The notes under the pieces are model-generated. The model searched no databases and was not told the DNA's origin. It was given only the letters and a program-made list of their open reading frames with translations. A stretch of 64,000 bases of DNA, taken from Desulfovibrio aminophilus DSM 12254. GTDB taxonomy: Bacteria > Desulfobacterota > Desulfovibrionia > Desulfovibrionales > Desulfovibrionaceae. Shown here in pieces: positions 1 through 10,613 of the stretch (the stretch's first letter is position 1; each line of letters starts with the position of its first letter). The stretch lies in assembly GCF_000422565.1 (NCBI RefSeq), contig NZ_AUMA01000011.1, positions 1 through 64,000 on the forward strand. Reading direction: 5' to 3'. A program made the position numbers and the translations under genes.

Positions 1-40
1 CAGCTTACCGGTACTAATAGATCGTGAGGCTTACCCAAAT
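1..40 (+). rRNA. rrl: 23S ribosomal RNA, 3' end only
   Basis: The first 40 bases match the conserved 3' terminus of bacterial 23S rRNA: the GGTACTAATAG box followed by CGTGAGGCTTACC, as in E. coli. The gene begins upstream of the window. The exact 3' end is an estimate by analogy, good to a few bases. A short hairpin (GAAACTA, ATA loop, TAGTTTC, 55-71) follows in the 23S-5S spacer, and GGGCTT (72-77) can pair with AAGCCC (120-125). Both could be involved in rRNA processing. Confidence 0.93.
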
Positions 41-135
41 CCTCTCTCCCCTATGAAACTAATATAGTTTCGGGCTTTGATGAACCGGATCGGCGCGCTG
101 AACCGCACCACCCCGGGAGAAGCCCAACCATATTT

Positions 136-253
136 GTCTTGGTGGCCTTGGAGGAGGGGACACACCCGATCCCTTTCCGAACTCGGCAGTTAAGCCCTCC
201 ATCGCCAATGATACTGCGATTTTAATCGTGGGAAAGTAGGTCGCCGCCAGGAC
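136..253 (+). rRNA. rrf: 5S ribosomal RNA
   Basis: About 118 nt with the 5S hallmarks: the terminal helix formed by GTCTTGGTGG at the 5' end and CCGCCAGGAC at the 3' end (with G-U pairs), the loop B/C segment CCGATCCCTTTCCGAACTCGG, and the AAGTAGGTCGCCGCCAGG 3' portion. It lies about 95 nt after the 23S end, the usual 23S-5S order, and is followed at once by a strong terminator. It is therefore the last gene of an rrn operon. Confidence 0.95.
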
Positions 254-264
254 AATTTCTTCAA

Positions 265-294
265 AAAAGGCCCCTCAAAATGAGGGGCCTTTTC
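265..294 (+). terminator. rrn operon terminator
   Basis: A perfect 13-bp inverted repeat (AAAAGGCCCCTCA / TGAGGGGCCTTTT, 265-277 and 281-293) with a 3-nt loop, ending in a T run. It lies 11 nt after the 5S gene and is a typical intrinsic terminator. Confidence 0.95.
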
Positions 295-394
295 ACGTTT
301 GCAGCGAACGCGTCCGATCCACCGTCTGCCGGATCAAAGTCTGCGTCGAGCCTTCCCGGTTTGCATCCTTGCGGTGTTGTCCTATAACCGAGTC

Positions 395-1405
395 ATGACA
401 CGGTTCCGTCTTCCGCTCTCGGCTCTGCTGCTCTGGGTGCTTCTGCTGCGCCCGGGCATTCTCTTCGCCTTTCATTTCGACTCCCTGCCCATCGATTGCA
501 CGGGCAACGAGCTCTGCATCATTCAGAACTATTTCGACCGCGACCCCGGTTCCTTCGCCCGTGACCATGCGTGCGGCTTTCTCACCTATGACGGCCACGA
601 GGGCACGGACTTCCGGGTCTCGCGGGCGGACATGGAACGGGGCGTACCGGTGCTCGCTGTGGCAGACGGCATGGTGCGCGCCGTGCGCGGCGGCCAGTCG
701 GACGGTGAGATGTCGCGGCGCGGCAAGGGAGCCCTGCGCGGCCGCGAGGCGGGCAACGCCGTGGCCGTGACCCACGGCGACGGCTTCGAGACTCAATACA
801 GCCATTTGCGGCAGGGCAGTGTCCGGGTGAAGACCGGCGAACGCGTGCGCGCGGGGCAAGTTCTCGGGTTGGTGGGGCAGTCGGGCATGGCCGACTTTCC
901 GCATGTCGAGTTGCTGGTTCGTCGCGGCCGGACGGCGTTTTGTCCCTTCGTGGGCCCCGAGGTCGGACCGGGGTGCGCGGTCAAGGGAACTCCGCTCTGG
1001 AGCGAGGAGCGGCTGGCTGTCGCTCCGCTGGCTTACCGTCCCACGGGATTGCTGCGCGCGGGCTTTGTGGTCAAGCCCCCCGGTTCTGTCAACCATTTTC
1101 TGGACAACTCGCTGCTCCCGGCGCGAGGGGGCGATCCGGACGCCCTGCTCTTCTGCGTGGCCGTGTTCGGCACCCGCACGGGCGACAAGATATCGCTCCG
1201 GCTGCTGGGCCCGGACGGCGTGGTCTTGGCGCGCGACGCCCTGGATTTCGAACGCACCCAGGCCCAGAGCATGTTCTATGTGGGCCGCAAACGAAACAAC
1301 CGCTGGCCCGCAGGAACCTATCGTGGAGAATTCCTGCTCCAGCGTCCCGGCGATCTCGGCGAGGGCGGCACTCTGCGTTTGTCCCGCGACATCGTCCTGC
1401 CGTGA
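395..1405 (+). CDS. Secreted M23 (LytM)-like peptidase or pseudopeptidase
   Basis: 336 aa. The start at 395 was chosen because it gives a clear signal peptide (residues 1-25, Leu-rich, ending near LFA-FHF). An in-frame ATG at 299 would begin right behind the rrn terminator. The middle of the protein carries the lysostaphin-type fold: zinc ligands H68 and D72 (HEGTD), H137 in a YSHL motif, and a lysostaphin-like beta region (AGQVLGLVGQSG). The final HxH motif that normally supplies the catalytic and third zinc histidines reads H170-V-E172, so one histidine is replaced by Glu. The family cleaves peptidoglycan cross-links in the periplasm. With the altered motif, this copy may be inactive or a binding/regulatory LytM protein. 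The C-terminal 140 residues show no domain I recognise. No good RBS is visible. Confidence 0.8.
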   Translation: MTRFRLPLSALLLWVLLLRPGILFAFHFDSLPIDCTGNELCIIQNYFDRDPGSFARDHACGFLTYDGHEGTDFRVSRADMERGVPVLAVADGMVRAVRGGQSDGEMSRRGKGALRGREAGNAVAVTHGDGFETQYSHLRQGSVRVKTGERVRAGQVLGLVGQSGMADFPHVELLVRRGRTAFCPFVGPEVGPGCAVKGTPLWSEERLAVAPLAYRPTGLLRAGFVVKPPGSVNHFLDNSLLPARGGDPDALLFCVAVFGTRTGDKISLRLLGPDGVVLARDALDFERTQAQSMFYVGRKRNNRWPAGTYRGEFLLQRPGDLGEGGTLRLSRDIVLP

Positions 1406-1498
1406 AGCGGCGATGATCCTCTGGTCGACTTTCTTTCCCCCGAGCTGACCCCGGCCGCGCGCCTGGACATGCCGACGACTTTCTGGCTGTAAACGGGA

Positions 1499-4195
<2,697 letters not shown>

Positions 4196-4293
4196 GAAAC
4201 CAGCCTACCCGGGAGAGGGGAAGGCGTCCAGGGGAGTTCCGCCGCCGTCTCGGCTTGTCGGGGCGGACGCGTGTCGCCCTGGGCGACGGGAGA

Positions 4294-4764
4294 TCAGGGC
4301 AGGGATGGCTCCGGCTGTCCGCCCGCGGCCAGGATTTCGGCCCGCTGTTTGAGGGCCTGGTTCATGGCCCGGTAGGCGCCCATGACCTCGGACTGGAGCA
4401 TGCGGATGAAGACAGGCACGAGCATGCCGCCGAAGGTCTCGCCGTGCACGAAGCGGGTCTTGTTGGGGCTCAGCGGTTCGACGATGAAGAAGTGTTCGAT
4501 GTCCATGAGCAGCGGCACGAGCAGGCTGCCGATCCAGCGCAATTCATAGTCCGGCTCCACCTGCACCAGGGTGGCCGTGGCCTTCATGCCGATGCCCGCG
4601 GGCGTGGTGAAGGAGAGCCGGAGCTTGCCGCCGACGCGGAGATCGCCATGGGCCTCGCGGATGAAGGGGTTCCATTCCGGGAACATGGGGAAGTCCGTGA
4701 GCACCCGCCAGACCAGGCTCGGCGCGGCGTGGATTTCGTTTTCGGTGATGAGCGCGCGGGGCAT
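4294..4764 (-). CDS. SRPBCC (START-like) family protein
   Basis: 156 aa. The ATG at 4764 is preceded by a strong AAGGAGGGGG ribosome binding site. An upstream extension of the frame to 5016 has no RBS and overlaps the neighbouring gene. The sequence begins with a classic SRPBCC first strand and helix (I-x-A-xx-V-xx-VLTDF) and a PEWNPF motif, ending in a long amphipathic C-terminal helix. This is typical of polyketide-cyclase/AHSA1-type proteins that bind hydrophobic ligands in a helix-grip fold. The ligand cannot be told. It lies 20 nt downstream of the Old Yellow Enzyme fusion on the same strand and is probably co-transcribed with it, which suggests a shared small-molecule substrate. Confidence 0.85.
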   Translation of the reverse strand: MPRALITENEIHAAPSLVWRVLTDFPMFPEWNPFIREAHGDLRVGGKLRLSFTTPAGIGMKATATLVQVEPDYELRWIGSLLVPLLMDIEHFFIVEPLSPNKTRFVHGETFGGMLVPVFIRMLQSEVMGAYRAMNQALKQRAEILAAGGQPEPSLP

Positions 4765-4784
4765 GCCCCCCTCCTTGTTCCGTT

Positions 4785-6803
4785 TCAGGCCACCAGGGTC
4801 AGGCTCTGGTTCGCGAGTCCGCGCAGAACCCCGGCCGAGACGCTGCCCAGAAGGAAACGCCGCAGGCCGCCCTGGCCCCTGCGGCCCATGATGATCTTGC
4901 CGACCCCTTCCCGCTGCGCCAGATTGAGAATGTCCCGGGCGACCCCGTTGGACCTCCGGGCCAGGAGCAAGGGCACGTCCTCGTCCAGCCCCGCCAATCC
5001 CTTGGCCTCGCTCCACCGTTTCGCGGCATCGCCGGAGCCGTTCTCCAGGATGTGCGCGAAGGTCAGACGATAATCCGGATTGCCGTAGTAGGCGTGGACC
5101 ACGTAGCGAAGGACGAGCAGCGAGGTGGGGGAAAAATCGAAGGGCACCAGGATGCGATCCTGGGCCGGGTGCGGGCCGATGAGTCCGCTGATGCCGTCAT
5201 GGGCCAGGAGCACCCGTTCGGTCCAGGCGGCTCCGGGGCCATGGCAGAGAAGGACCACTCCGAAGCCTCCGGCCTCGGCCTCGTCCAGGATGAGGTTTTC
5301 CGGTCCGCCGCGCAGGGTGCGGTCCTCGAAGCGCAACCGTCCGGGATCGAATCCGAGGCGACGCCAGGTTTCGCGGGCCCACCCTCGGAAGGAGTCCCGG
5401 GCCAGGGCGAAGGCCACGTCGCCGCCCGCCGGGTGGAGGAAGAGCAGCGTGGCCGTGAGGTCGTCCCTGGCGGGAATGCGTTCGCGCCAGTATGTCCGCA
5501 GCAGGTCCAGATCCTCTGCGGAGGTCACGGCCACCAGGGTCTTGAAGGCGTTGCGGTTGAGGAAGGAATACTCCAGGTCCACGCGCTTCTGTTGCTGCTC
5601 GGGGCGGCGCACGCAGTTGAGCCCCTTGTCCAGGACGATGCGCTTGAGACATTCGAAGCAGTCGATGCAGGCGTTCACGCGCCCGCCCTCGCGGGCCTTG
5701 CGCGGCCAGTCTCCGTCGGCCAGCAGGGGACGGCCCAGGCCGATGAGGTCGGCCTCGCCCGCGGCCAGGATGCGTTCGGCGAGGGATGGGGTGAGGATTT
5801 TTCCGGCCGCGATCACGGGGGGCTTGACCCGGACCTTGAGCGCCGCGGCGTCCTCGCGAAGGTAGCCGGGCCGCGCCGTGCGCCGCCGCACCTCGGGATG
5901 GAAGATGGAGTTGTAAGTTCCGGCTGAAACCGAGAAGTAGGACGCGCCCTCCTTCTCCAACATGGCGGCGAATTCCAGGGCTTCCGGCAGGTCCACCCCG
6001 TCCGGGGTCCATTCGCGGGTGAGCAGGCGGAAGCCCACGGGGAAATCCGGGGGCACGGCGGCCCGCACCGCCCGGAAGACTTCCAGGGGAAAGGCCGCCC
6101 GCCGGGCCAGGGGCAGGACGCCGCCGTGGGCCGGGCGGTTGGTGTAGGCCGAGAGGAACTGGGTCAGGAGATAGCCGGTCGCCCCGTGCAGCTCGACCAT
6201 CTCGAATCCGGCGGCCACGGCCCGGGCGGCGGCCCCGGCGAAGGCCCGGACCACGGCGGCGCGCTGCTCCCGCGTCATGCCCGACTGCCAGGAGGCGGCT
6301 TTGCGCATGACCATCCAGGTCAGGCCGAAACGCTCCTCCAGGGGGAAACTCTCCATGAATGCCTTCAGCGAGGCCACGTCGAAGGCCAGGTGTGAGGCGT
6401 CCATGGGCGCGGGCATGAGCGGCAGTTCGATGCGGGCGAAGCGCCCGGCGTGGTTCAACTGGGCGCAGGCCACGGCTCCGGCGTCGCGGATGATCTTGGC
6501 CAGGCGGGTCATGCCGGGCAGAAACTCATCACGGTCCAGGCGCAGGTTGTTGGGCGCGGTGACGCCGTCTCGGGCCACGGCCACGTTGCCCACCACCACC
6601 AGCCCGACGCCGCTTCCGGCCAGACGCCAATAGTGCTCCAGGAGCAGGGGGCTGACATGGCCGTCGGGATAGGCGTATCCCGTGAACAGGGGCAGCGCCA
6701 CGAGGCGGTTCTTGAGCCGCAGCCCGGCGAGCGTGAAGGGCTGGAAGAGGAGCGCCGCGCCGCCGGAAGAGGTGTCCGAAACCGTTTCGGTCATCCGCCT
6801 CAC
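4785..6803 (-). CDS. Old Yellow Enzyme-type oxidoreductase fused to tandem Usp domains
   Basis: 672 aa. Residues about 18-375 form an NADH:flavin oxidoreductase TIM barrel. Features are LKNRLVALP at the FMN entrance, QLNHAGR (115-121), ELHGATGYL (204-212), and a phosphate-binding region ending in LIGLGRPLLAD. It is followed by a CxxCxxC...C cluster (C379, C382, C385, C397), the 4Fe-4S site found in 2,4-dienoyl-CoA reductase and trimethylamine-dehydrogenase-like OYEs. In place of their C-terminal flavin domain, residues about 418-545 look like a degenerate Usp domain. Residues 549-672 are a canonical UspA domain (ILVPFDFS start, ATP-type G640-xx-G643-x9-G653-S). Start at M1 or M4 is unresolved. 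The barrel would reduce an enone or nitro compound, and the Usp part presumably senses nucleotide or stress. Confidence 0.88.
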   Translation of the reverse strand: MRRMTETVSDTSSGGAALLFQPFTLAGLRLKNRLVALPLFTGYAYPDGHVSPLLLEHYWRLAGSGVGLVVVGNVAVARDGVTAPNNLRLDRDEFLPGMTRLAKIIRDAGAVACAQLNHAGRFARIELPLMPAPMDASHLAFDVASLKAFMESFPLEERFGLTWMVMRKAASWQSGMTREQRAAVVRAFAGAAARAVAAGFEMVELHGATGYLLTQFLSAYTNRPAHGGVLPLARRAAFPLEVFRAVRAAVPPDFPVGFRLLTREWTPDGVDLPEALEFAAMLEKEGASYFSVSAGTYNSIFHPEVRRRTARPGYLREDAAALKVRVKPPVIAAGKILTPSLAERILAAGEADLIGLGRPLLADGDWPRKAREGGRVNACIDCFECLKRIVLDKGLNCVRRPEQQQKRVDLEYSFLNRNAFKTLVAVTSAEDLDLLRTYWRERIPARDDLTATLLFLHPAGGDVAFALARDSFRGWARETWRRLGFDPGRLRFEDRTLRGGPENLILDEAEAGGFGVVLLCHGPGAAWTERVLLAHDGISGLIGPHPAQDRILVPFDFSPTSLLVLRYVVHAYYGNPDYRLTFAHILENGSGDAAKRWSEAKGLAGLDEDVPLLLARRSNGVARDILNLAQREGVGKIIMGRRGQGGLRRFLLGSVSAGVLRGLANQSLTLVA

Positions 6804-6979
6804 CCTTGCAAGGGTTTTGAATCCGTGAGGAACCCTAGCAGGCGGCGGCCGAGTGGTCCAGGCCCCGGGCGCCCCGACGATTGCCTCCGGAGCGGCATCG
6901 ATGTTAGGAAGCGCGGGAGGATAATCATTGCCCGGCCGTCCCGGTTCGGCCAGAATCGCGGAGAGCGCACGGGAGCCCT

Positions 6980-8113
6980 ATGAGAACCGAGAGACTGCCC
7001 ACCCATTTCGCCCCGGCGGAGCGCGCCGATCGGGAGACGATCCGCAAGCAGGCGCGCGCCTTCATGGACACGCATTGCGACGCGCTCATGCACGCCGTGC
7101 CGATCATGCTCCTGGTGATCAACGGCCAGAGGCAGGCCATCTTCGCCAACGCCACCTGCCTGAATCTGTTCCGCCTCCAACTGGAGGACGCCTTGGGGCT
7201 GCGCCCCGGCGACTTGTTCGGCTGCGTCCATTCCCGGGAGACCGAAGGCGGATGCGGCACCACGGAATACTGCACCAACTGCGGCGCGGTGCGGGCCATG
7301 CTTTCCGGTCTGGCCGGGACGCGGGCCCACCAGCAATGCCGTATGCTGCGTCAGAGCGAGGGCCGCACCGAGGCCCTGGAACTGGACGTCACCGTGGACC
7401 CCTACGAGCTGTGCGGAGAGCAGTTCGCGGTGCTTTCCATAAAGGATGTGAGCGACGAGGCCCGGCGGCGGGTGTTGGAACGTCTGTTCTTCCACGACGT
7501 GCTCAACGTGGTGGGCGGGGTGCGCGGTCTGGCCGAGGTTCTGCGCGGCGAGGCCCCGGAGAATCTGAGTCGGATTTCCGGCATCCTTTTCGATTCCCTG
7601 GACTATCTGGCCGACGAGATCTTGAGCCAGAAGGATCTCATTGCCGCCGAGAACAACGAGTTGCGGTCCCGTCCGGCGGATTTGCGCGCCCTGGAGTTTC
7701 TCCTGGAGACGGGTGACGCCTTCGCCAAGGGGCCCGCCGCCAGGGGCGTGACCGTGGCCGTGGCTCCGGAGGCCAGGAATTTCGCTCTGCGTGCTGATCC
7801 CGTGCTTCTGCGGCGGGTCATCGGCAACATGATCAAGAACGCCATGGAGGCGTCCCGGCCGGGACAGACCGTGCTCCTGGGGTGTCGGGCCGAGGGCGGC
7901 GAGGGCGCCTTCTGGGTGCATAACGAGGCCGTCATGCCCCGCGAGGTGCGCCTGCAGATCTTCAACCGCTCCTTCTCCACCAAGGGTCGGGGGCGGGGCC
8001 TGGGCACCTACAGCATCCTGCTCATCACGGAACGCTATCTTCGCGGTCGGGTGGAGTTCTCCTCCCGGGAAGGCGAGGGGACCGTGTTCCGCGTCGTCTT
8101 GCCGCTGGCCTGA
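6980..8113 (+). CDS. Cytosolic PAS-domain sensor histidine kinase with Cys-rich PAS
   Basis: 377 aa, no transmembrane segment. A PAS domain spans about residues 35-158. A dimerisation/phosphoacceptor region with H172 (FFHDVLNVVGG) follows. The HATPase_c domain shows the N box (NMIKNAMEA), a short G1 region and RGRGLGTYSI. The PAS domain carries an unusual cysteine set: C82, C92, C98 and C101 in a GC-x5-C-xx-C arrangement, plus C60 and C120. This suggests metal, Fe-S or redox sensing, which is inference. No response regulator lies next to it, so its partner is elsewhere. The gene is divergent from the OYE-Usp gene across a 176-nt gap and is followed 35 nt later by an unknown gene that may share its mRNA. 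Confidence 0.85.
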   Translation: MRTERLPTHFAPAERADRETIRKQARAFMDTHCDALMHAVPIMLLVINGQRQAIFANATCLNLFRLQLEDALGLRPGDLFGCVHSRETEGGCGTTEYCTNCGAVRAMLSGLAGTRAHQQCRMLRQSEGRTEALELDVTVDPYELCGEQFAVLSIKDVSDEARRRVLERLFFHDVLNVVGGVRGLAEVLRGEAPENLSRISGILFDSLDYLADEILSQKDLIAAENNELRSRPADLRALEFLLETGDAFAKGPAARGVTVAVAPEARNFALRADPVLLRRVIGNMIKNAMEASRPGQTVLLGCRAEGGEGAFWVHNEAVMPREVRLQIFNRSFSTKGRGRGLGTYSILLITERYLRGRVEFSSREGEGTVFRVVLPLA

Positions 8114-8148
8114 CCCTGTCCGGCCGCACACACCAACACGGAGGACAC

Positions 8149-8703
8149 ATGTTCGATCCCAAGGAATGCATTCTCTACAGCGGCGGCGCCGGCGGCGCCG
8201 AGGCCGAGTTCGGGGCCCAGGCCGAGCGCTACGGCCTGCAGGAGGTCCATTTCAGCTTCGAGGGCCACCAGCCCGCCCGGGCGCGCGGCCTGCGCGTGCT
8301 CACCAGCGAGGAGCTGGCGCTCAAGGACGTGAGTCTGGGCTACGTCTCCAAGCTCATGAACCGCACCTTCAGCAGCGCGCCCAAGTTCCGCGCCGTGCTG
8401 CAGAGCATCTGCTGGCAGGTGAGCAGCGGCCACGAGGTCTTCGTGGTCGGCTCCATCCTGCCCGACGGGACGGTCAAGGGCGGCACGGGCTGGGGCGCGG
8501 AGTACTCCAAAATCTGCAACAAGCCCCTGTACGTCTTCGACCAGGAGCGCAAGAACTGGTTCCAGTGGGTCGAAACGGAGTGGCGGGCCGCGGTGGACCC
8601 GATCATCGGCCACCACCACTTCACCGGCACGGGCACGCGCTTCTTGACGGGCGAGGGCCGCGAGGCCATCGTCGGGCTGTTCGCCCGCAGCTTCAGCCGC
8701 TAG
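8149..8703 (+). CDS. Uncharacterised Rossmann-like (possibly SLOG-type) protein
   Basis: 184 aa, with a GGAGG ribosome binding site 6 nt before the ATG. The N-terminus has a strand followed by a Gly-rich loop (YSGGAGGAEAEFG, about residues 10-22). The last third contains another Gly/Thr-rich segment (TGTGTRFLTGEGREAI). This resembles nucleotide-binding SLOG/YpsA-type folds in which a GG loop follows the first strand, but the match is by eye only. His-His-His (GHHHFTGTG) and several Trp residues are notable. It sits directly behind the PAS kinase and before a strong terminator, so the two genes probably form one transcript. Function is unknown. Confidence 0.7.
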   Translation: MFDPKECILYSGGAGGAEAEFGAQAERYGLQEVHFSFEGHQPARARGLRVLTSEELALKDVSLGYVSKLMNRTFSSAPKFRAVLQSICWQVSSGHEVFVVGSILPDGTVKGGTGWGAEYSKICNKPLYVFDQERKNWFQWVETEWRAAVDPIIGHHHFTGTGTRFLTGEGREAIVGLFARSFSR

Positions 8704-8743
8704 CGGATCGTCGAATCCGCGACGGCGACCGAAAAGCCGCGAA

Positions 8744-8775
8744 AAGGCCCTGGAGATCGACACCTCCAGGGCCTT
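8744..8775. terminator. Bidirectional terminator between convergent genes
   Basis: A 12-bp perfect inverted repeat (AAGGCCCTGGAG / CTCCAGGGCCTT) with an 8-nt loop. It lies between the plus-strand unknown gene ending at 8703 and the minus-strand DUF1786 gene ending at 8789. T/A-rich flanks are short. Confidence 0.75.
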
Positions 8776-8788
8776 GTCGCATCGGAAA

Positions 8789-9832
8789 TCAGTCTTCGAG
8801 CCCGCGCAGCCGCAGACCGTGGAGCAGGCCGAAGCAGCCCGCCAACATCATGTCCCCGCCGGGGGCCGGGAAGCTGACGCCGTAGGGAGTGAGCAGGTCG
8901 CGCCGGGGGCCCAGGACGAAGGTGGGCGTGAAGTCTCCGGCCGAGCGCGGCGGGTCCAGCCGCAGGCAGCCGTGGCCGCCGGAGCCGAAGACCTCGGCCG
9001 AATCCAGGACTCCCGCGCGGAAGCGTTCCAGGTGGTCCCAGAGGACCGGGGCCTCGATCATGCCGGTGTGGTGCTCGTAGACGCCGAGAATGCGGTCTTG
9101 ATGGATCAGGAAGGCCACGGTGTGGCCGTTGCCCACGTTGACCACCAGCACGCCGCGCTCCTCGGACAGGGCCCGGAGGCCGTCGTCGAACAGGGCTCCG
9201 AGCACGGCGGCCGCGCCGGTGTCGGCCACCGGCCCGCCGCCCATGCTCGTCTGGAGGTCGGCCAGGCGGGTCATCTCCGGCGGCGGGACATCGAAGATCA
9301 GGGCCTCGGGCCGTCCCTCGGATTCGAGCAGGATGCGCTCCCAGAGCCGGAAGCGCCCCCGGCGGTTGCTTCCCGGGCCGCCGGGATGGAAGCCGTGGTC
9401 CTGGGCCGCGGCCGTGATCCGTTCCGGCCAGGGCAGCCCGGCGGCGTCCAGCAGCCGATGCCAGAAGTCCGGGTCGAAGTCCGTGAGGAGCAGGGGCTCG
9501 TGGTCCGGGGGGCATTCCTCGCTGAGGACCACGCCCATGCCCTCGATGCGGGTCAGGTCGTCGCCCAGGGAATGGGCCGCGTTGCGCGTGGCGGCCGCCT
9601 TCAGGCCGCGCTTGAGGTGCTCGCGCAGGGCGCCGCCGAAGCCGCCGCCCATGTTCCGGCCGTGGAGCCAGACGTGGCGGCCCGCCTCGGACAGGGCCCG
9701 CAGGCGCGCGGCCACGGCCCGGGCCGGAGTCGGAAGCACGAACTTGGGGCAGTTCTCCAGCCGCAGTCCGGGCTGGTGATAGAAGACGTCCTGGGTGCCG
9801 CTGCCGATGTCGAGAATGAGCGTGCCGGGCAA
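8789..9832 (-). CDS. DUF1786 family protein (actin/Hsp70-like ATPase fold suspected)
   Basis: 347 aa. The N-terminal LILDIGSGTQDVFY is the hallmark of DUF1786 and resembles the phosphate-1 loop of ASKHA-fold ATPases. A second Gly-rich element, VVNVGNGHTVAFL in the C-terminal half, resembles phosphate-2. Some annotations call such proteins pyruvate formate-lyase activating enzymes, but no CxxxCxxC radical-SAM motif is present, so that name does not fit here. It is the last gene of an ABC transporter operon (16 nt behind the ATPase gene). That points to a role in using or processing the imported compound. The reaction is unknown. Confidence 0.82.
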   Translation of the reverse strand: MPGTLILDIGSGTQDVFYHQPGLRLENCPKFVLPTPARAVAARLRALSEAGRHVWLHGRNMGGGFGGALREHLKRGLKAAATRNAAHSLGDDLTRIEGMGVVLSEECPPDHEPLLLTDFDPDFWHRLLDAAGLPWPERITAAAQDHGFHPGGPGSNRRGRFRLWERILLESEGRPEALIFDVPPPEMTRLADLQTSMGGGPVADTGAAAVLGALFDDGLRALSEERGVLVVNVGNGHTVAFLIHQDRILGVYEHHTGMIEAPVLWDHLERFRAGVLDSAEVFGSGGHGCLRLDPPRSAGDFTPTFVLGPRRDLLTPYGVSFPAPGGDMMLAGCFGLLHGLRLRGLED

Positions 9833-9848
9833 GATGGCCTCCGCGTGG

Positions 9849-10613
9849 TCAGTCCTGGGCGATTTCCTTCCAGAGCATCTCCATGATGTCCTTCTTGATG
9901 GCCGTGAAGCGCGGCGAAACCGTGACCGTGTGGTCGCGGGGACGCTCGATGTCCACCGGAAGCTCGGCCAGGATGCGCCCCGGGCGGCGGGACATGATGA
10001 AGATGCGGTCGGCCAGGAGAATGGCCTCGTCGATGTCGTGGGTGATGAACAGGATCGTGGTCTTGTGCTTCTGCCAGACCTTGAGCAGCAGATCCTGGAG
10101 CAGGAGCCGGGTCTGGGCGTCCAGGGCCCCGAAGGGTTCGTCCATGAGCAGCATTTCCGGCCGGTTGGCCAGCACTCGGGCGATGGCCACGCGTTGCTTC
10201 ATGCCGCCGGAGAGCTGTCCGGGCAGGGCGTTTTCGAATTCCGCCAGGCCCACCAGGTCGAGATAACGGCGCGCGCGCTCCAGGCGTTCGGCCGGGGGCA
10301 TGCCCTTCATGCGCAGGCCGAACTCCACGTTCTTGCGCACCGAGAGCCAGGGAAACAGGGTGTAGGACTGGAAGACCATGCCCCGGTCCGCGCCCGGGCC
10401 GGTGATCTCCCGGCCGTTGAGCACGGCGCGTCCCGTTCCGGCGCGTTCCAGCCCGGCCACGATGTTCAGCAGGGTGGACTTGCCGCAGCCGCTGGGTCCG
10501 ACCACCACCGCCAGTTCGCCCGGGGCCACGCTCAGGCTCACGTTCTCCAGGGCGACCACCTCCTCGCCGCCCAGGCGGAAGCGTTTGCCGATGCCGAAGA
10601 GTTCCAGGGTCAT
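9849..10613 (-). CDS. ABC transporter ATP-binding protein (nitrate/sulfonate/taurine-type)
   Basis: 254 aa. Walker A GPSGCGKST (39-47), Q-loop FQSYTLFPW, signature LSGGM (134-138), Walker B LLMDEP (155-160) and the H-loop THD are all intact, so it is an active ATPase. The SsuB/TauB/NrtD-type sequence fits the permease and binding protein upstream. The ATG at 10613 overlaps the permease stop by 4 nt (ATGA), which indicates translational coupling. A longer open frame upstream is only the shadow of the permease gene. It energises import of a small organic anion or precursor whose identity is not evident. Confidence 0.92.
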   Translation of the reverse strand: MTLELFGIGKRFRLGGEEVVALENVSLSVAPGELAVVVGPSGCGKSTLLNIVAGLERAGTGRAVLNGREITGPGADRGMVFQSYTLFPWLSVRKNVEFGLRMKGMPPAERLERARRYLDLVGLAEFENALPGQLSGGMKQRVAIARVLANRPEMLLMDEPFGALDAQTRLLLQDLLLKVWQKHKTTILFITHDIDEAILLADRIFIMSRRPGRILAELPVDIERPRDHTVTVSPRFTAIKKDIMEMLWKEIAQD

